A stretch of DNA of 64,000 bases from Pneumocystis sp. 'macacae'. Lineage: Eukaryota > Ascomycota > Pneumocystomycetes > Pneumocystales > Pneumocystaceae. The notes under the pieces are model-generated. The model was not told the origin of the DNA and ran no database searches. It saw only the letters and a program-made list of their open reading frames with translations. Positions within the stretch are counted from its first letter, which is position 1. Each line of letters begins with the position of its first letter. The translations under genes were made by a program, and so were the position numbers. The stretch is taken from the NCBI GenBank assembly GCA_018127085.1, contig CM030724.1, positions 492,022-556,021 of the forward strand, in the 5' to 3' direction. Below are positions 61,030 to 64,000 of the stretch, in pieces.

Positions 61030-61228
61030 AGGCAGTGTGGGTGGAAAGCGTGTTGCGTGCAAAGGGGATGGGTCTGAGGCAATTACTTAGACGTGAAGAA
61101 GGGCGCAGGCGGAGGCAGCCGGAGAAGGGGAGGCAGAAAATACAGGGGAGAGCGCGCAACACGAGACGTTAGATTGAGCCTCACGTGGGGAACAAAATGC
61201 AAGAAGCAGCAGACGCAGAGAGGACTAA
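61030..61228. repeat. GC-rich subtelomeric element, copy 1
   Basis: Starts AGGCAGTGTGGGTGGAAAGC, then (61081) AATTACTTAGACGTGAAGAA, a GCAGGCGGAGGCAG stretch, ACAGGGGAGAGCGCGCAA, GAGCCTCACGTG and CAAAATGCAAGAAGCA. The same order recurs at 63579-63782. The leading part alone occurs at 62930. Confidence 0.8.
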
Positions 61229-62929
61229 GGTGAGGCAGGAGGTGGAGTAGGAAAGGTGTGCGAGGAGGAGGTGTGCACGAAGTAAGGAGATGGGGGAGGT
61301 GGGTGTGCACCGTGCTGATAAGGCGAGGAAGAGGTGTGCACAGTGTAGATAAGAGGAGGTGGGGAGGCGAGACTAGAGGTGAAGAGTAGGAGTAACAAGA
61401 TAGAAGAAGTAAAAGTAGAAGTTAGATTAGCATTAGGTTAGAATTGAATTATTTCAGAGAGAGAGAATAAATTTTTTTGTAAACTAAAAATCAAGAGTTA
61501 AACAGAGTTGAAGATAGTGGGTAAGTGAAGGGTAAAATATAAAAAAGATAAGAAGTGGAAGTGAATGAATATTAGATTAGACTTGGATTTGGGTTAGAAT
61601 TAAAGAGAAATGAAAAATAAAAATAATTTTTTATAAGTCAAGAATTGGCTAAGAGTTGACAAAAGTAAAGATAAGGTAGATAAGAAAACAGGAACCATAA
61701 GAAATAAAGAAGAGATACAAAAATTAGATTAAAACGAGTTTAGAAGTGGGTTTAGATTAGAGTTAGAGGGGAGTAAAAAATAAAGCATTTTTTGTAAATG
61801 AAGAATAAGTGAGAAGTGAGTAGAAATGAGTAAAGCAGGTGGTGGTGAATAAAAAATAAAAAACAAAAGAGATAAGAAATAAAGGCGAAAATTAGATTGA
61901 ATTGCGCTTAGAAGTGGGTTTAAATTAGAGTTAAAAAAAAATAAAGAATAACGTATTTTTCGTAAATGAAGAATAGGTGACGAGTGAGCAAGAATGAGTA
62001 GAGAGGATGGTAGTGGATAAAAAACAAAAAACAAAAGAGATAAAAAGCAGAAGTAAAAGTTAGATTGAATTACGTTTAGAAGTGGGTTTAAATTGGAGTT
62101 AGAAAAGAGTAAAAAATAAAAAGAATTTCTTGAATTTCTTGTAAACTAAGAGTAAACGAAAAGTAAAAATTGCCAAGTAGAGAGTGGTGGTGAATAAAAC
62201 AAGAAGTATAAAAAATAAAAGGTAGACACGAAGATTACATTGAATTGCGTTTAAAAGTAGATTTAGATTAGAGTTAGAGGAGAGTAAAAAATAAAAAGAA
62301 TTTCTTGTAAACCAAGAGTAAACGAAAAGAATTGCTAAGTAGAGAGGGCAATGGTGAATAAAAAATAAAAAACACCAAAAAATAAGAAGTAAAGGCGAAT
62401 GTTAGATTGAATTGCGTTTAGAAGTAGATTTAGATTAGAGTTAGAGGGGAGTAAAAAATAAAAAGAATTTCTTGAATTTCTTGTAAACTAAGAGTAAGCG
62501 AAAAGTAAAAATTGCCAAGTAGAGGGTGGTGGTGAATAAAACAAGAAGTATAAAAAATAAAAAGTAGACACGAAGATTACATTGAAATTGAAGTTAAAAT
62601 TGAATCTGTTTTAAAAGTCAATGAATAAAAGATTTTTTGTAAATGGAGAATAAGTGACGAGTGAGCAGAAATGACTAAGTAGAGAGGGTGGTGGTGAATA
62701 AAAAATAAAAAACAAGAGATAAGAAATAAAAGTGAAGATTAGATTGAATTACATTTAAAAGTGAGTTTAGATTAGAGTTAAAAAAGAGTAAAGAATAAAA
62801 AGTATTTTTTATAAATGAAGAATAAGTGACGAGTGAGCAGAAATGACTAAGTAGAGCAGGTGGTGGTGAATAAAAAATAAAAACACAAAGAAAAAAGAAA
62901 TAGAGGTGAAGATTACATTCAGATTGACG

Positions 62930-62966
62930 AGGCAGTGTGGGTGGAAAGCGTGTTGCATGCAAACGA
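62930..62966. repeat. Partial copy of the GC-rich element (leader only)
   Basis: AGGCAGTGTGGGTGGAAAGC followed by GTGTTGCATGCAAACGAGGT, nearly identical to the leaders at 61030 and 63579, but followed by ordinary array sequence rather than the AATTACTTAG block. Confidence 0.7.
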
Positions 62967-63578
62967 GGTGGAGGTGAGCAAGAGTTGGTGGAAGTGGAGA
63001 TAGGGTGGATAAAAAACAGGAACACCAAAAAATAAGAAGTAAAAGTAAAGATTAGATTGAATTGCGTTTAGAAGTGGGTTTAAATTAGAGTTAAAAAAAA
63101 ATAAAGAATAACGTATTTTTCGTGAATGAACAAGTAACGAGTGAGCAATAAATGAGTGGAGAAGGGGGTGGTGAATAAAAAATAAAAAGCACAACAGATA
63201 AGAAACAAAGGTGAAAATTAGATTGAATTGCGTTTAGAAGCGGGTTTAGATTAGAGTTAGAGGGGAGCAAAGAATAAAGTATTTTTCGTGAATGAAGAGC
63301 GAACGACAAGTAGGTGGGCAAGAATTGCTAAGTAGAGAGTGGTGGTGAATAAAAAACAAAAAACAAAAGAGATAAGAAGTAAAGGTGAAGATTAGATTGA
63401 ACTACGTTTAGAAGTGGGTTTAAATTAGAGTTAAAGAAGAATAAAGAATAACGTATTTTTCGTGAATGAAGAATAAGTAACGAGTGAGCAAGAATTGCCA
63501 AGTAGAGGGTGGTGGTGAAGAAAAAATAAAAACACAAAGAAAAAAGAAGCAAACACGAAAATTACATTGAAACAGGAG

Positions 63579-64000
63579 AGGCAGTGTGGATGGAAAGCGT
63601 GTTGCATGCAAACGAGGTGTAGGTGAGGGAATTACTTAGACGTGAAGAAGGGCGCAGGCGGAGGCAGGCAGAGGCAGCGGGAGAAGGGGAGGCAAGAATA
63701 CAGGGGAGAGCGCGCAAACCGGGACATTACATTGAGCCTCACGTGAAGAACAAAATGCAAGAAGCAACGGACGCAGAGAGGGCGGAGACGAGGCAATTGC
63801 TTGGAAGGCTCGGTGGAGAGGGATGCGGCGAAATACAGGAGAGAGCGCGCAAACCGAGACATTAGATTGAAGCGCAGAGGCAGGGCAAAGCAGAGGGCAG
63901 GACACAGGCAAACGAGGGGGGGTGAGGCAATTGGTTGGAAGGCGGGGTGGACATGCAGTAGAGGAGGATGCAGCGAAATACAGCAAAGAGCATGCAAAAC
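63579..64000. repeat. GC-rich subtelomeric element, copy 2, with further degenerate copies to window end
   Basis: Leader at 63579, AATTACTTAG block from 63630 to about 63782, matching 61081-61225 with small differences (2549 bp apart). From about 63790 and again from about 63924 shortened versions follow: GAGGCAATTG(C/G)TTGGAAGG, GCGAAATACAG, AGAGC(GC/AT)GCAAA. The window ends inside this element, so its full extent is unknown. No telomeric TTAGGG tract is reached. Confidence 0.75.

Larger units (their letters stand above)
60684..63580. repeat. Array of about 167-bp repeats
   Basis: The phrase TAGAAGTGGGTTTA(G/A)ATTAGAG, preceded by AGATTGAATTGCG, recurs at 60684, 60854, 61741, 61909, 62077, 62252, 62418, 62756, 63069, 63235 and 63409. 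Most neighbouring spacings are 166-175 bp. Each copy also carries AATAAAAAGTATTTTT/ACGTATTTTTCGT and TAAGTAGAGxGGGTGGTGGTG. Copies differ by substitutions and small indels. The array is interrupted at about 61030-61640 by a GC-rich insert and by modules of the 745-bp type. Confidence 0.8.

Noticed and set aside
56754..63997. Many long open frames on the minus strand (Pro/Leu/Ser/His-rich)
   Set aside because: They follow from the purine bias of the + strand, which leaves few stop codons on the other strand. They share no family features, have skewed low-complexity composition and recur with the repeats.
57200..64000. CRISPR-like array in the repeat field
   Set aside because: Repeats are 145-170 bp and 745 bp long, diverged and eukaryotic; no short identical repeats with unique spacers.

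Overview
The window looks like one end of a Pneumocystis chromosome, most likely P. jirovecii or a close relative. Evidence: AT-rich DNA with dense short introns (about 35-60 nt), fungal housekeeping genes with Taphrinomycotina-like family members, two large cysteine-rich major surface glycoprotein (Msg) genes, and a conserved recombination junction element (CRJE) directly before one of them. The CRJE spans 33 bp (53537-53569), the length I recall for P. jirovecii; the species call rests mainly on this and is an inference.

Layout. 1-40 kb is a compact housekeeping core: an Ede1/Eps15-like endocytic protein (partial), Ufd1, histone H2A.Z, a Pin4-type RRM/R3H protein, alpha-tubulin, cofilin, heat shock factor, deoxyhypusine synthase, a Snt1-like SANT protein, CWC27-type cyclophilin, ARPC3, striatin, a MINDY-family protein that lacks the catalytic cysteine, PIG-P/Gpi19, tRNA-Pro(UGG), Nop2, ribosomal protein eL43, Trm6, Rad14/XPA, an RFC small subunit, Pho88/Snd3 and a ZIP zinc transporter. 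Within it, about 8.8-13.6 kb (alpha-tubulin and cofilin) is an island of clearly higher GC, also in non-coding DNA, with long introns (766, 412 and 720 nt), microexons and two GC-AG introns. Divergent promoters at 5.5-6.5 kb and 11.5-12.35 kb carry clusters of TTAGGG-like boxes.

40-49 kb is an extremely AT-rich stretch without intact genes, holding a decayed msg copy (43148-45396) that still matches the 5' exons of the intact msg at 49280. 49-56.5 kb carries two msg genes in the same direction: one self-contained (signal-peptide exon, two introns, own ATG), one with no start codon that opens with the CRJE, as expected of a silent donor for the telomeric expression site. 56.5-64 kb is a subtelomeric repeat field: purine-rich on the + strand, about 745-bp higher-order units made of about 160-bp sub-repeats plus a GTGTGCACC-rich module, then a roughly 167-bp array and longer GC-rich duplications. 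No telomeric tract or expression-site leader (UCS) is reached.

Functionally the core is ordinary cell biology (actin patch: Ede1, ARPC3, cofilin; GPI synthesis: PIG-P, on which Msg anchoring depends; translation, repair, chromatin), while the right end is the antigenic-variation compartment. Intron models were worked out by hand from splice motifs, reading frame and family conservation; several (alpha-tubulin 448 aa, H2A.Z 137 aa, cofilin 139 aa, self-contained Msg 1045 aa) close exactly in frame.
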